Assembly: GCF_039872765.1 (NCBI RefSeq)
Contig: NZ_JBDPZC010000013.1
Location: 1-64,000 of the forward strand
DNA from: Roseateles_B flavus
Lineage (GTDB): Bacteria > Pseudomonadota > Gammaproteobacteria > Burkholderiales > Burkholderiaceae_C
Length of the DNA: 64,000 nt
Reading direction: 5' to 3'
The notes under the pieces were generated by a model that was not told where the DNA came from, did no database searches, and was given only the letters and a program-made list of their open reading frames with translations. The translations under genes were made by a program, and so were the position numbers. Below, in pieces: positions 34,600 through 43,184 of this stretch. Position 1 is the first letter of the stretch, and each line of letters begins with the position of its first letter.

Positions 34600-35202
34600 A
34601 TGCAACGTCCACGGTTTCGCGATCAAGTGCTTCAGGCCCGGGAGGACGCCATCGTGGCCTCCGTCAACCGGCTGCTGGCCGAGAAAGGCTTCGAGGCCAT
34701 GACAGTCGACGAGGTCGTGGCCGAGGTGGGCATCGCGAAGGCGAGCCTCTACAAGCACTTCACGTCAAAGGAAGACCTGGCAGCGGCGGCCATGGTGCGC
34801 GTGTTGGACCGGGCCCTCGAGGAATGCCGGCGTCTGCAGGCCCTGCCGCTGGACAGCAAAGCCCGGCTGAAGGCGCTCATGCAGTGGACCTATGGCGAGC
34901 AACTGGGCGGCCGCATGCCGGCCCTCCCCGCGCAGAACTCGAGCCTGCGAGCCGCCCTGATGGTCGACTCGGCCTACATGGACCGGCTGAACAGCCTGTC
35001 GGAGCTGCTGGGGGAATGGATCGTCGAGGCCCAGAAGTCGGGGCAGCTGGATGCCAGCCTGCCGCCCGAGCTGGTGCTCTACACCGTCTTTGCCCGCGCC
35101 TGCGACCCCGTCCTGCCCGTCATGCGCGCCACGGGCTCCTATACCGACGAGCAGATCGTCGACTGGCTGGTGCTGACCTGCCTGCGCGGACTCGGCGGCT
35201 GA
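34600..35202 (+). CDS. TetR-family regulator
   Basis: 200 residues. The helix-turn-helix runs from MTVDEVVAEVGIAKASLYKHF with TSKEDL behind it. The C-terminal ligand domain is a typical TetR all-helical core. Transcribed away from the fasciclin gene, it probably binds the two palindromes between them, regulating both. The start MQRPRFRDQV gives the usual short N-terminal arm. Confidence 0.9.
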   Translation: MQRPRFRDQVLQAREDAIVASVNRLLAEKGFEAMTVDEVVAEVGIAKASLYKHFTSKEDLAAAAMVRVLDRALEECRRLQALPLDSKARLKALMQWTYGEQLGGRMPALPAQNSSLRAALMVDSAYMDRLNSLSELLGEWIVEAQKSGQLDASLPPELVLYTVFARACDPVLPVMRATGSYTDEQIVDWLVLTCLRGLGG

Positions 35203-35259
35203 GCCGTTTTCAGAGCGCCAGCAGAGGGTCAGGTCTTGAGGGGCTGGTGCGCCGGCCGC

Positions 35260-35739
35260 TCAGCGCAGCCGCGGCGCGCAGCTCAGGCCGGCGCGCAGAC
35301 CCAGCTGCTCCAGGCCGGCGCGGTCGTTGCGCAGGGCCATGCTCTTGACCCGCTCGAAGTCGCTGAGCGAGTTGTCGGCCACGCATTCGCAGAAGTCGCG
35401 GAACTTGCCGGGCTGGCTGGCAGCCAGGCGGCGCAGGGTGGCGTCCCCCCGGGTGTTCACGCTGCTGGCACAGGCGGACACCAGGGCCTGGCGCATCTCG
35501 CCCGGCGTCACGGTGGGGGAGAAGTTCGCCGAACCGGTCAGGCTGGGCAGGGCCGATGAGGTCCAGCGCAGATCCAGCTCCGCGCTCTTGGTCGACTCCG
35601 GGCAGGGCTGGGACTGATAGGCCGTCTTGCCGCTGCTGTCGGTGCATTTGAACACCTGGGCGGAGGCTGGCACGGCAGCGGCCAGCAGGCAGACCAGAGC
35701 CAGGTGACGTGGGCGCGGGAGCAGGAAGTGGAGCAGCAT
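35260..35739 (-). CDS. Secreted DUF4124-type protein
   Basis: 159 residues. A signal peptide ends in PASAQ, then VFKCTDSSGKTAYQSQPCP matches the DUF4124 opening (xYKCxDxxGxxxYxDxPCP). The rest has four further Cys, probably disulphide-bonded in the periplasm. Function unknown. The ATG at 35739 is preferred over a GTG at 35748. Confidence 0.82.
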   Translation of the reverse strand: MLLHFLLPRPRHLALVCLLAAAVPASAQVFKCTDSSGKTAYQSQPCPESTKSAELDLRWTSSALPSLTGSANFSPTVTPGEMRQALVSACASSVNTRGDATLRRLAASQPGKFRDFCECVADNSLSDFERVKSMALRNDRAGLEQLGLRAGLSCAPRLR

Positions 35740-35906
35740 GGATGACACCCAAGACGCCCGGTCATGCCGTGACCAGCTGCGTTTCTGGATGCTGGATTGT
35801 GCCGCTGCCGCCGCGAGCCGTGCACCGGCGACGGGCTGCTGATGGGGGGACGCGACACTCGCGTCGGCCGCCGGCCCCCTCGTCCGGCCCCGCCCGCGCA
35901 GCGCCC

Positions 35907-36755
35907 TTACTTCAGGCTCAGCACCTCGCCAAAACGATCGGCGGCCTCGGTGCCCGCCAGGCGCAGGGATTCGAGCGACGGCAGGCGCAGTCGCGGCAAG
36001 ACCTCGGCCAGGCCGTCGGCAGGCAGGCCCGTATGACTGAGGTCCAGCCGCTTCAGCCTGGGGAAGGCCTCGGCGGTGAGCAGGACGTCGAGCGCCTGGG
36101 CCGTGAACGGATTGCTGGAGAGGTCCAGCGCCTCGACCACGCGGGCCAGGGGACAGGCCGCCAGCGCCACCAGATCAGCGGCGGCCAGATCGGCCGAGTT
36201 CAGCTGCAGTGACTTCAGCGCCACCAGGCCGGCGCCGCCCAAGGCCTCGCTCACGCCGCCGGCGAGGCGGATGCCGGACAGCTCGAGCGACTCCAGCCGG
36301 CCCAGCGACTCGCTGCGCGTGAGCGGGGCCAGGCCTTGCGCAAAGGTCTCGACCCTGTGCAGGCGCAGGCCGCGCAGGCCAGCGATGTAGGGGTGCTCGC
36401 ACAGGGCGCGAACGGTGAATCCGTGCAGGTCTTCCATGCGGTGCAGGACCAGCATCCCCACGAGGGCCAGTGCCACGCCCCGGTCACGCGCCAGCACGGC
36501 GGCATTGTGGTCCAGCCGGCGGATGCGCCAGTCCCACTGCCCCAGCGGTGCGGCGGCACGAGCCACAACGGGCTCGATGGACTCGCCCGTGGGCCAGTGG
36601 AAAAGCAGCTCCAGCCAGGCGCCCCAGGCCGCCCTGGAGGCAGGCACCGCGAGCAGCCGCTCCAGAAGGGTCCTGCGGTCCTCGGGGGACCAGCGCTTCA
36701 GGGCTGCCGCGTCGGCAAAGCCTGCCAGGTATTCGGAGTGCGACAAGACGTCCAT
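35907..36755 (-). CDS. Leucine-rich repeat protein
   Basis: 282 residues. The N-terminal 100 residues are helical (RRTLLERLLAVPASRAAW). From about 120 there are at least six leucine-rich repeats of the ribonuclease-inhibitor type, such as LESLELSGIRLAGG, LKSLQLNSADLAA, VEALDLSSNPFTAQ and LKRLDLSHTGLPADG. No signal peptide. LRRs bind proteins, so it may be a partner or immunity factor for something nearby, but the partner is unknown. It lies 197 bases downstream of the eCIS-core gene in the same direction. Confidence 0.78.
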   Translation of the reverse strand: MDVLSHSEYLAGFADAAALKRWSPEDRRTLLERLLAVPASRAAWGAWLELLFHWPTGESIEPVVARAAAPLGQWDWRIRRLDHNAAVLARDRGVALALVGMLVLHRMEDLHGFTVRALCEHPYIAGLRGLRLHRVETFAQGLAPLTRSESLGRLESLELSGIRLAGGVSEALGGAGLVALKSLQLNSADLAAADLVALAACPLARVVEALDLSSNPFTAQALDVLLTAEAFPRLKRLDLSHTGLPADGLAEVLPRLRLPSLESLRLAGTEAADRFGEVLSLK

Positions 36756-36952
36756 GGTGCACGAAACCTCCAGATTGCCAGTCAAGCCTGGGGCAGCGGG
36801 CCTGCGCCCTCTCCACCCACCGGGGATGACTTGCGGCCCGTCGAGGGCTGCCTGCCATTGTGGGACCTGCCGGCCAGGCACTGCCGGGGGCAGGGAGATG
36901 CGCAGCGGCGGCCGCCCTCTCGCTGGAAGCAGGCCGGCTCCCGGGCGCCCGG

Positions 36953-39310
36953 TCATTTGTCCTCGACCTTCTTGGTCCGGCGCTTCTTATCCTTGACCTC
37001 TGTGTCTTTCACGACCTTCTTTTCCTTCGCGGCGTCCTTCCGGACCCGCTTCTCGGCGCTCTTCAGCGGGCGCTCGCCACTCCCCCGCCCCTCGGCCTTG
37101 CGCTCCTTGCCAGGGCTGCGCTTGCGTTCCTTTTCGCCGGACGCCTTGCGCTTCCCCTCCCGGGCCTTCTTCTCTTTCCCCCCCTCGGGCGGGCCTTCCT
37201 TGCCGCCTCCGATCAGCTGTCTCGCCGCTTCGTCCTCCTTCTCGAAGTGGGTCAATGCGGCTTCGAGCACGATCAGGTCGCGGTCGGCATAGTGCCGCTG
37301 GTGCGCGGCAGGCTCGACGCCCTCGGCCGCGGCTTCCTTGAGGGTGCCCGCGTCGGTGAGGTAGCCCTCGTCGCGCAGAAGGCCGCCCAGCTTGTTCGAC
37401 AGGACCTTGTTCCTGCTTCGCAACCACCAGATCCTGTCCTGGACCTTCTGGAGACGGTCGCCGAGCCCGACCTTTCGACGGGCCTCGGTGACGTCGCCGT
37501 GACTGCCGATATCGACGTCGGACACATTGGTAGCGCGGATGAAGACCTCGAAGGGGTCCGACTTGTCCACCCCCGCAATCTCGCCTTCGCCGGAGGCCTT
37601 GGCCCCTTGCTCATCGGGCAGCAGGCCCGCCATGGCGTTGTTCACGGCAGCCTCGAAGGAGCGAAGCGGGGGGATCTTCTCGCTCTTCACGCTGCCGCGG
37701 TCGACCGCCGCCCCAGCGCTGATGGCATACACGGCCAGAGGCGGCGCGTCGAGGTTGGCGTCGATGTCGAACTTCTCGGGCATGAAGCGGATGTACTGCT
37801 TCGGCGCGCTCTTGTAGCCCTTGGCCAGGCTGCCGATGTAGTCGAGGTCCCCCAGCATCCTGGGGTTCATGTAGCTCAGCCCCTCGTTGCGCTTGCCCGT
37901 CATCCATGTCTCGATCTGGGGCCTGTAGGTGCTCCACAAACTGCCCAGACGCTCGTTGACGGCCTGGACCGAGGCCCACCAGCGATCGCGCCAGATCGCC
38001 TCGCCCTGCTCGCTGCGAGCCCCCTGGACGTGCCCCTGCGCCAGGGCGGCGAGCGCGCCGCCACCGCTCGGGGCCGAGTGCTTGAGCATTTCGTCGCTCA
38101 GAGCCTCCACCTTCTCGGTCACTCCCCTGAGCTGGCCGAAGTACACGTCCTGCAAGGCGCTGACCTCGTCGGCCACATCGAAGCTCCGCACCTGCTTCTT
38201 GTAGGCCAGCGAATGGGTCTTCACCTCGCCGGCATAGTTCAGCAGCCGGTCGTCGTAGTGGTGCTCGGCATTGAACTGCGCGAAGCCCGGCCAGTCCCGC
38301 TCCAGCGCCAGCTTGATGTTGTGCGCCTCGTGGAAGGCCTTGCGGAAGGGCTGGTAGAGCGGCGGGTCCTCCGGCCGCGCCGAGCCCTCGCGCCTGGACG
38401 GACGCCAGATCCCGACGTCCTTGCTGATGTCCGCCCTGCCCTTCTTGCCGTCCTTGTCCGTCGTCTCGCTGAGGTCGATGCCCATGCGTTGCGCATCGTC
38501 CTCGCCCTCCACGAACTCCCGCAGCTTGTTGGGGTCGAGGCGATGAAGGCGGTTGCGGTCGCCGAAGGCCTCCATGTCGATCACGCGCCGGTTCTTGCGC
38601 GTCCCGTCGCGACCGTAGTAGCCGAACTCCTTGCTGTTGACGTCGTCCCGCCCGAGCTGGGCCGGCATCGTGCCGCCGCTGCCTGGGGTGCTCGTCGTGC
38701 TCGTCGTGCTCGTCGTGGTCGACGCCGTCGCCGCCTTGCGCTGCGCCGGTCCGGCGGCCGCCTTGGCCCCCATCACGTCAGCCTCCCGCTCGAGACCGGC
38801 GTTGTCGTTGACCGCCGTGCCGGCTACCTGCGTGGTGGCCTTCACCCGTCCCTGGCGCTGCTGCACCAGATGCCAGGCCTCGTGCGGCAGGTGCCGCTCC
38901 TGCCCGGGTCCCAGGTGGATGTCCTTGCCCTGCGCATAGGCCGACGCGTTGAGCTGGGCTGGCTTGCTCGAGGCCCGATGCACGCGGACGCCGGACATGT
39001 CCAGGCCGGACAGCGACTCGATGCCCGCCTTGAGCGAGTCCGGCAGGCCCGTGCGATTGACGTCCGGCGCGGCCTGGGCCGGCGCCGCCTCGCTGCCATC
39101 GGCCTGGCGCTGTGCGGGCACCTGGGGCGTTGCATAGCCCTGCACGACGCGCCGCTGCGCCTGCATCTGCGGCGACTGCGCGATGGAGGCCTGCAGCTGG
39201 GCGAGCCGTCCATCTGCGACGGCGGCATCGGGCCTCGCGGCGTCGCGCTCGCCGGCCGTGGCGGCGGGCTGGCCGCGCCGATGCCGACCTGGCGTTTGGG
39301 GAATCTTCAT
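36953..39310 (-). CDS. eCIS-core (DUF4157) domain protein with Lys-rich tail
   Basis: 785 residues. The ATG at 39310 has GGGAG seven bases upstream. A disordered Gln/Arg/Ala-rich N-terminus leads to the DUF4157 domain (about 88-160): LPDSLKAGIESLSG, MSGVRVHRASSKP, and the zinc-protease-like HEAWH at 143-147 followed by LVQQRQGRV. A Ser/Thr-rich linker (about 190-215) precedes about 480 residues with no family I recognise. The last 90 residues are a Lys/Glu/Arg tail. DUF4157 is linked to extracellular contractile injection systems and their cargo. No sheath, tube or baseplate genes lie in this window, so it looks like an orphan effector. Confidence 0.8.
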   Translation of the reverse strand: MKIPQTPGRHRRGQPAATAGERDAARPDAAVADGRLAQLQASIAQSPQMQAQRRVVQGYATPQVPAQRQADGSEAAPAQAAPDVNRTGLPDSLKAGIESLSGLDMSGVRVHRASSKPAQLNASAYAQGKDIHLGPGQERHLPHEAWHLVQQRQGRVKATTQVAGTAVNDNAGLEREADVMGAKAAAGPAQRKAATASTTTSTTSTTSTPGSGGTMPAQLGRDDVNSKEFGYYGRDGTRKNRRVIDMEAFGDRNRLHRLDPNKLREFVEGEDDAQRMGIDLSETTDKDGKKGRADISKDVGIWRPSRREGSARPEDPPLYQPFRKAFHEAHNIKLALERDWPGFAQFNAEHHYDDRLLNYAGEVKTHSLAYKKQVRSFDVADEVSALQDVYFGQLRGVTEKVEALSDEMLKHSAPSGGGALAALAQGHVQGARSEQGEAIWRDRWWASVQAVNERLGSLWSTYRPQIETWMTGKRNEGLSYMNPRMLGDLDYIGSLAKGYKSAPKQYIRFMPEKFDIDANLDAPPLAVYAISAGAAVDRGSVKSEKIPPLRSFEAAVNNAMAGLLPDEQGAKASGEGEIAGVDKSDPFEVFIRATNVSDVDIGSHGDVTEARRKVGLGDRLQKVQDRIWWLRSRNKVLSNKLGGLLRDEGYLTDAGTLKEAAAEGVEPAAHQRHYADRDLIVLEAALTHFEKEDEAARQLIGGGKEGPPEGGKEKKAREGKRKASGEKERKRSPGKERKAEGRGSGERPLKSAEKRVRKDAAKEKKVVKDTEVKDKKRRTKKVEDK

Positions 39311-39600
39311 CTCGCGTCTCCCGAGGTCGGCATCCAGCCGCCACCAAGCGCGAGCGTATCGACATCGCCTGCCCGCAACCATCAGCAGAATGCTGAGAAA
39401 CGCCTGGGAGCCCGGCCCCGCGAACGGCCCGGCTCCGCTGAAGCCTGCGCACAGGGGGCCGGCGCCGGCTTCACGGGGGCAAGGCGCCTGGCCCGACATC
39501 GCGGGTCCGGCCGCACAGCGTTGCTACACTGCAGGGCGGACGGCCTCCTGGACCGGCGCTTGCGCTCCTGCCGGACCCGCGCCCCCCTCATCAGAACCCT

Positions 39601-40155
39601 GTGAACCGCAGCAGCCAAACAGCCGTCATCCTTGCCGCATGCACGGCAAGCCTCGCCGCCTTTGCCGCAAGGCCGACGTCCCTCAAGCAGCTGTTCGTCC
39701 TGGTCGCATTCATCCTGCTGGCCGTGATCTTCTTCAGGGGCAGCTGGCAAGCGTTCAGGTCGTGGAAGGCCCGCCGTGTTGCCGCGCTTGTCGTCCCCCT
39801 CTTGGCAGTCTGCGCCATCCCTGCCGGCATCGGACTGGGCCGGGCATGGCGGGCCTGGGCGTTTTCACTGGATCAGCCGAAGTACTCACAAGCCGCCCAG
39901 TGGGCCGTGTCGAAGGCGAATGGCGGCAGCGCCGCGCTCCTGCAACTGCCCACGGAATTCCAGGATCTCGCGCATGCCATTCATGTGCAGGACGACGCCC
40001 TGTGCGGCACCGTCGCGGACTTCGTGTGGGGCAGCGGCTTTCCCGTCAGACACATCATTCGCCGCTCTGTGCCGGCTTCATCGCCAGCCAGTTGCCGCTC
40101 TCCGCACGGCCAGGCTCACCCGATTGGCGAGCACTGGTACGAGTACGTCCACTGA
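39601..40155 (+). CDS. Small membrane hypothetical protein, GTG start
   Basis: 184 residues with three hydrophobic segments (about 8-24, 30-46, 61-80) and a soluble C-terminus. No family is recognised. Ribosome-site support for the GTG is poor. Past about 40060 codon use in this frame weakens while another frame briefly reads LCAGFIASQLPLSA with better third-position GC. This hints at a frameshift, but both endings are plausible. Codon bias is generally lower than in its neighbours. Confidence 0.5.
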   Translation: MNRSSQTAVILAACTASLAAFAARPTSLKQLFVLVAFILLAVIFFRGSWQAFRSWKARRVAALVVPLLAVCAIPAGIGLGRAWRAWAFSLDQPKYSQAAQWAVSKANGGSAALLQLPTEFQDLAHAIHVQDDALCGTVADFVWGSGFPVRHIIRRSVPASSPASCRSPHGQAHPIGEHWYEYVH

Positions 40156-40311
40156 ATAGGCCCCACGTCCATGAAGCGCCGGCAGCAGCCACTCGGCGCT
40201 CATCCGCCCCGCCATCGGCACCGGACCTCCATCAGTGCAAAGCCCCGCAGGTTCAGCCCTTGCCAGCGTGCAGGCACGGCGGCATCGGGATGGGCTGCGG
40301 CCAGCGTGAAC

Positions 40312-41244
40312 TCAGACCACCAGCTTTCCTTGCGCCTGCGCCACGCTGACCGTCACCTCCACACCTGCCGTGAAGCGGAGGAAGTCGGCCTCCATGCCAT
40401 CCGAGAAGATGACGCCGTGCTCCGGCATTCTGGACCGCAGCGTCAGCGGCGCCGTCTTCGTGACCTGACCGTAGACCATCGTGGTCTGTGTGCGCTGCGT
40501 CGGGAAAGGCTCGCGCACGGCAAAGGTGAGGTGATCGGTGTCCCAGCGCATGGGCGTGTAGGCGCCCGCCCCCTGCACCCCTGCAGCTGAGGCCAGGGCC
40601 ATGCAGCCGGTCATCACGCTCTTGAGCCAGGCCGTGGAGCCCAACCCCGTCGACACGATGACGCCCGACGACGACTGCTGCTCCTGACGGTCTCCCTGCG
40701 CGATGTCGTAGAGCGCCGAGGTGTGGCTGCGCGGCCCGATGAACAGGTCGTTGACGGCCCTCAGCGTCTGCCCATCGGAGAGGCGGGCTTCAGCCATGGT
40801 GATGGTCTTGGTCGGGCGCCGCTCGCGCGAGACATCGCGCAGCAGGGCGTCGAGATGCACGGGCTCGAAGGGCAGCAGCACGCCGTCCCAGCGCGAGGGC
40901 TCGGGATTCACACCGATCAGCGGCTGCCCCTCCAGGTACTTCATCGTGTTGGCCACCAGGCCGTCCGGACCCAGGGCGATCACGATGTCGTCCGGCGCAA
41001 AGAGGAAGTTGGGCAGCAGCGCACGATCCAGCACCTGGTGCCGCCCCCAGTCCCGCAGGACGGTGCTGACCTGCTGCAGGCTCTGTGCATAGGCCAGGTT
41101 CTCCTGCACGTAGTCGGTGAAGTCCGCGCCCAGGTGCTCGATGTAGAAGCGGGCCTGCTGCAGCGTGTGGTACTTGGCGACCAGCTCTTCGAGCCGGGTC
41201 TTGCGGGTCACCAGCACCACCTTGCGGTCAGCGGGCGCGTTCAC
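40312..41244 (-). CDS. NAD-kinase-like protein
   Basis: 310 residues, GTG start behind AAGGGGG, overlapping the band-7 gene stop by 17 bases. The NAD kinase/diacylglycerol-kinase fold is visible. The usual GGDG loop reads GPDG (92-95) and is followed by VANTMKYLEGQPLIGVNPEP. NDLFIGPRSHTSA and SSGVIVSTGLGSTAWL correspond to the NE/D and TPTGSTAY motifs. The substitution in the first Gly keeps the catalytic Asp, so it may still phosphorylate NAD or a related nucleotide, or only bind it. Context (SPFH, NrtR-like, macrodomain) points to NAD/ADP-ribose metabolism. Confidence 0.78.
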   Translation of the reverse strand: MNAPADRKVVLVTRKTRLEELVAKYHTLQQARFYIEHLGADFTDYVQENLAYAQSLQQVSTVLRDWGRHQVLDRALLPNFLFAPDDIVIALGPDGLVANTMKYLEGQPLIGVNPEPSRWDGVLLPFEPVHLDALLRDVSRERRPTKTITMAEARLSDGQTLRAVNDLFIGPRSHTSALYDIAQGDRQEQQSSSGVIVSTGLGSTAWLKSVMTGCMALASAAGVQGAGAYTPMRWDTDHLTFAVREPFPTQRTQTTMVYGQVTKTAPLTLRSRMPEHGVIFSDGMEADFLRFTAGVEVTVSVAQAQGKLVV

Positions 41245-42280
41245 GCGGGCCCCCTTGCGGCTCCATGGTCGTGTGCCCCAGCAAGGCCTGCAGCAGCTCG
41301 GGCGCCATGTTGAACTGGCCGATGCGCTCGGCGTTCTCGGCGATGCCGCCGAAGGCCTGCGCGATCAGCTGGGCCGGCTGCATGCCCACCGCGGCCAGCG
41401 CCTGCACGACGCGCGTGTCGGCCTGGCTCAGCGCGCTCATCACGCTGGCGACGCGATGCGCTTCGGCCTCGGCCAGCGTGCGGCTGTTGGCGGCCTGACC
41501 GGAGACAAAGGCCTTGCGGCTTTCTTCCAGCTCGATGTCTGCCGTCATCTGCTCGGCGCGCAGGCCGTTGTCCTTGCGCATGAGCGCGGCCTTGGCCTCC
41601 AGCTTGGTCTCGCTGATCTCACGGCGCTTGTGCTCGACGGCGATCTCGGTGTCCAGCTCGTTCTGGCGGATGGCGCGTTCCTTCTCGACGGCAGACATGC
41701 GCCGCGTGTAGACGGCATCGTCGGCCGCCCGCAGATTGGACTCGCGCGCCTCGGCCTCCAGCGCACGGGCGATGTCGGGCGTGGGCTTCACGCTGAGGAT
41801 GGACACGCCCAGGATCTCCAGCCCCAGCGCCTGGATCTCGGGCTGCACGCCCAGCTCACGCTGCGCGGTGCGTGCGATCAGCGCCGAGGAACGCAGCGCC
41901 TGCTTCAGATCCAGCGCCTGCACGGCCTGCTGCACGATGACCTCGGCCTGCTGCGCCACGCGGTCCGCCAGTCGGGCCGGGTCTTCGGACGCGTAGGTCT
42001 TGCCATCGGGCCGCAGCGAGAAGTCCATCAAGGCCGCGGTGCGCTGCGGCTCGCTGATGCGGTAGGTCACCTGCCCCTGCACCGTGACGCTCTGGAAGTC
42101 CGAGGTCACCAGGTCCAGCATGAAGGGGCGGTCATGGCTTGCGACCGGCACGGCCACCAGCGTCGTCGTCGGCGCGTAGTAGTAGAAGGACAGACCCGCG
42201 CCCTGGCGTGCCAGCTTGCCGCCGCGGAACTGCATCAGGTGCGTGGTGGGTTGGGACTTGATGAAGCGAATGCCGAACAT
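41228..42280 (-). CDS. Band 7/SPFH (stomatin-like) protein
   Basis: 350 residues. The SPFH domain (about 20-200) includes SDFQSVTVQGQVTYRISEP and LGLEILGVSILSVKP. A long Ala/Glu coiled coil follows (about 190-290), as in flotillin/prohibitin-like scaffolds. It lacks a strong N-terminal membrane helix, although FYYYAPTTTLVAVPV could insert. Such proteins form ring assemblies at membranes. It is first gene of a two-gene operon with the NAD-kinase-like protein and faces the NrtR-like gene across a palindrome. Confidence 0.85.
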   Translation of the reverse strand: MFGIRFIKSQPTTHLMQFRGGKLARQGAGLSFYYYAPTTTLVAVPVASHDRPFMLDLVTSDFQSVTVQGQVTYRISEPQRTAALMDFSLRPDGKTYASEDPARLADRVAQQAEVIVQQAVQALDLKQALRSSALIARTAQRELGVQPEIQALGLEILGVSILSVKPTPDIARALEAEARESNLRAADDAVYTRRMSAVEKERAIRQNELDTEIAVEHKRREISETKLEAKAALMRKDNGLRAEQMTADIELEESRKAFVSGQAANSRTLAEAEAHRVASVMSALSQADTRVVQALAAVGMQPAQLIAQAFGGIAENAERIGQFNMAPELLQALLGHTTMEPQGGPRERAR

Positions 42281-42310
42281 GAGGAAGCTCCTTTTCCTAT
42301 AAGTTGCTCA

Positions 42311-42332
42311 GTACATCTTGTATAAGGTGTAC
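42311..42332. promoter_or_regulatory. 22-bp imperfect palindrome, candidate NrtR-type operator
   Basis: Left arm GTACATCTTGT and right arm ATAAGGTGTAC pair at 9 of 11 positions. A partial repeat (GTACAGTACA) follows at 42329-42338. It lies in the 94-bp gap between the divergent SPFH and NUDIX genes in a distinctly AT-rich patch, where one regulator could control both directions. Confidence 0.72.
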
Positions 42333-42374
42333 AGTACAACCTGAATTCCGGAGCGTCAAGAGGCCAAGGCAGAA

Positions 42375-43136
42375 ATGACACGCAAGATTCCAGGCAGCCC
42401 CGCCATCAAGTCAGCAGGCGCTACAGCCGCCAATGACTTCCCTCGGCCCTACACCACGGTGGACGTGGTGATCTTCACCGTGCTGAACGACGCCCTGCAG
42501 GTGCTGCTGGTGCAGCGCCCCTCGGACGCCACCGACCCTTTCCCCGGGCACTGGGCCTTGCCCGGCGGCTTCGTCAACGTGAGCCTCGACGACAGCCTGC
42601 TGGCCTGTGCGCGCCGCAAGCTGCTGGAGAAGACCGGCGTGGCCTCGCCCTATCTGGAGCAGCTGGGCAGCTGGGGTGGCGCCTCACGCGACCCTCGCGG
42701 CTGGTCCGCCACGCATGCCTACTTCGCGCTCATCCCGGCGCAAGACCTGGCCCTCGCCAAAGGGGCCAATGCGGCGGACGTCGCCTGGTTCAAGGTGGAC
42801 GAGGTGCTGCGCGCGCCTGAGCTGGCCTTTGACCATGGCGAGATCCTGCAGGCGGCGGTGGAGCGCTTGCGCAGCAAGGTCGAGTACACCTCGCTGCCCG
42901 CCTTCCTGCTGCCGGAGCCCTTCACCCTGCCGCAGCTGCAGCGAACGTATGAGGTCGTGCTCGGCCGCCCGGTCGACAAGAGTGGCTTTCGCACGCGCAT
43001 GCTGGCCGCGGACTTCCTGGAAGAGGTGGGGCACATCGAGAGCGAGTCCAACCGGCCGCCGATGGGCTATCGGCTGAAGGACCGGTCCGCGCCGGTCATC
43101 TTCCCGCGCACCTTCAGCCCGCGCCAGGGGAGCTGA
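42375..43136 (+). CDS. NrtR-like transcription regulator (degenerate NUDIX plus winged helix)
   Basis: 253 residues. The NUDIX domain (about 27-150) has GHWALPGGF but the NUDIX box (about 64-89) reads RKLLEKTG where active enzymes need REUxEExG, so hydrolysis is probably lost. The C-terminal half with PFTLPQLQRTYEVVLG and KSGFRTRML matches the winged-helix part of NrtR, the ADP-ribose-responsive repressor of NAD biosynthesis genes. It probably binds the palindrome at 42311-42332 and is released by an ADP-ribose-type ligand. The macrodomain gene follows after 48 bases. Confidence 0.85.
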   Translation: MTRKIPGSPAIKSAGATAANDFPRPYTTVDVVIFTVLNDALQVLLVQRPSDATDPFPGHWALPGGFVNVSLDDSLLACARRKLLEKTGVASPYLEQLGSWGGASRDPRGWSATHAYFALIPAQDLALAKGANAADVAWFKVDEVLRAPELAFDHGEILQAAVERLRSKVEYTSLPAFLLPEPFTLPQLQRTYEVVLGRPVDKSGFRTRMLAADFLEEVGHIESESNRPPMGYRLKDRSAPVIFPRTFSPRQGS

Positions 43137-43184
43137 GCCCGGCATGCGTCTCATGCCTGACCTCAAGTCCTCAAGGAGTTGCTC

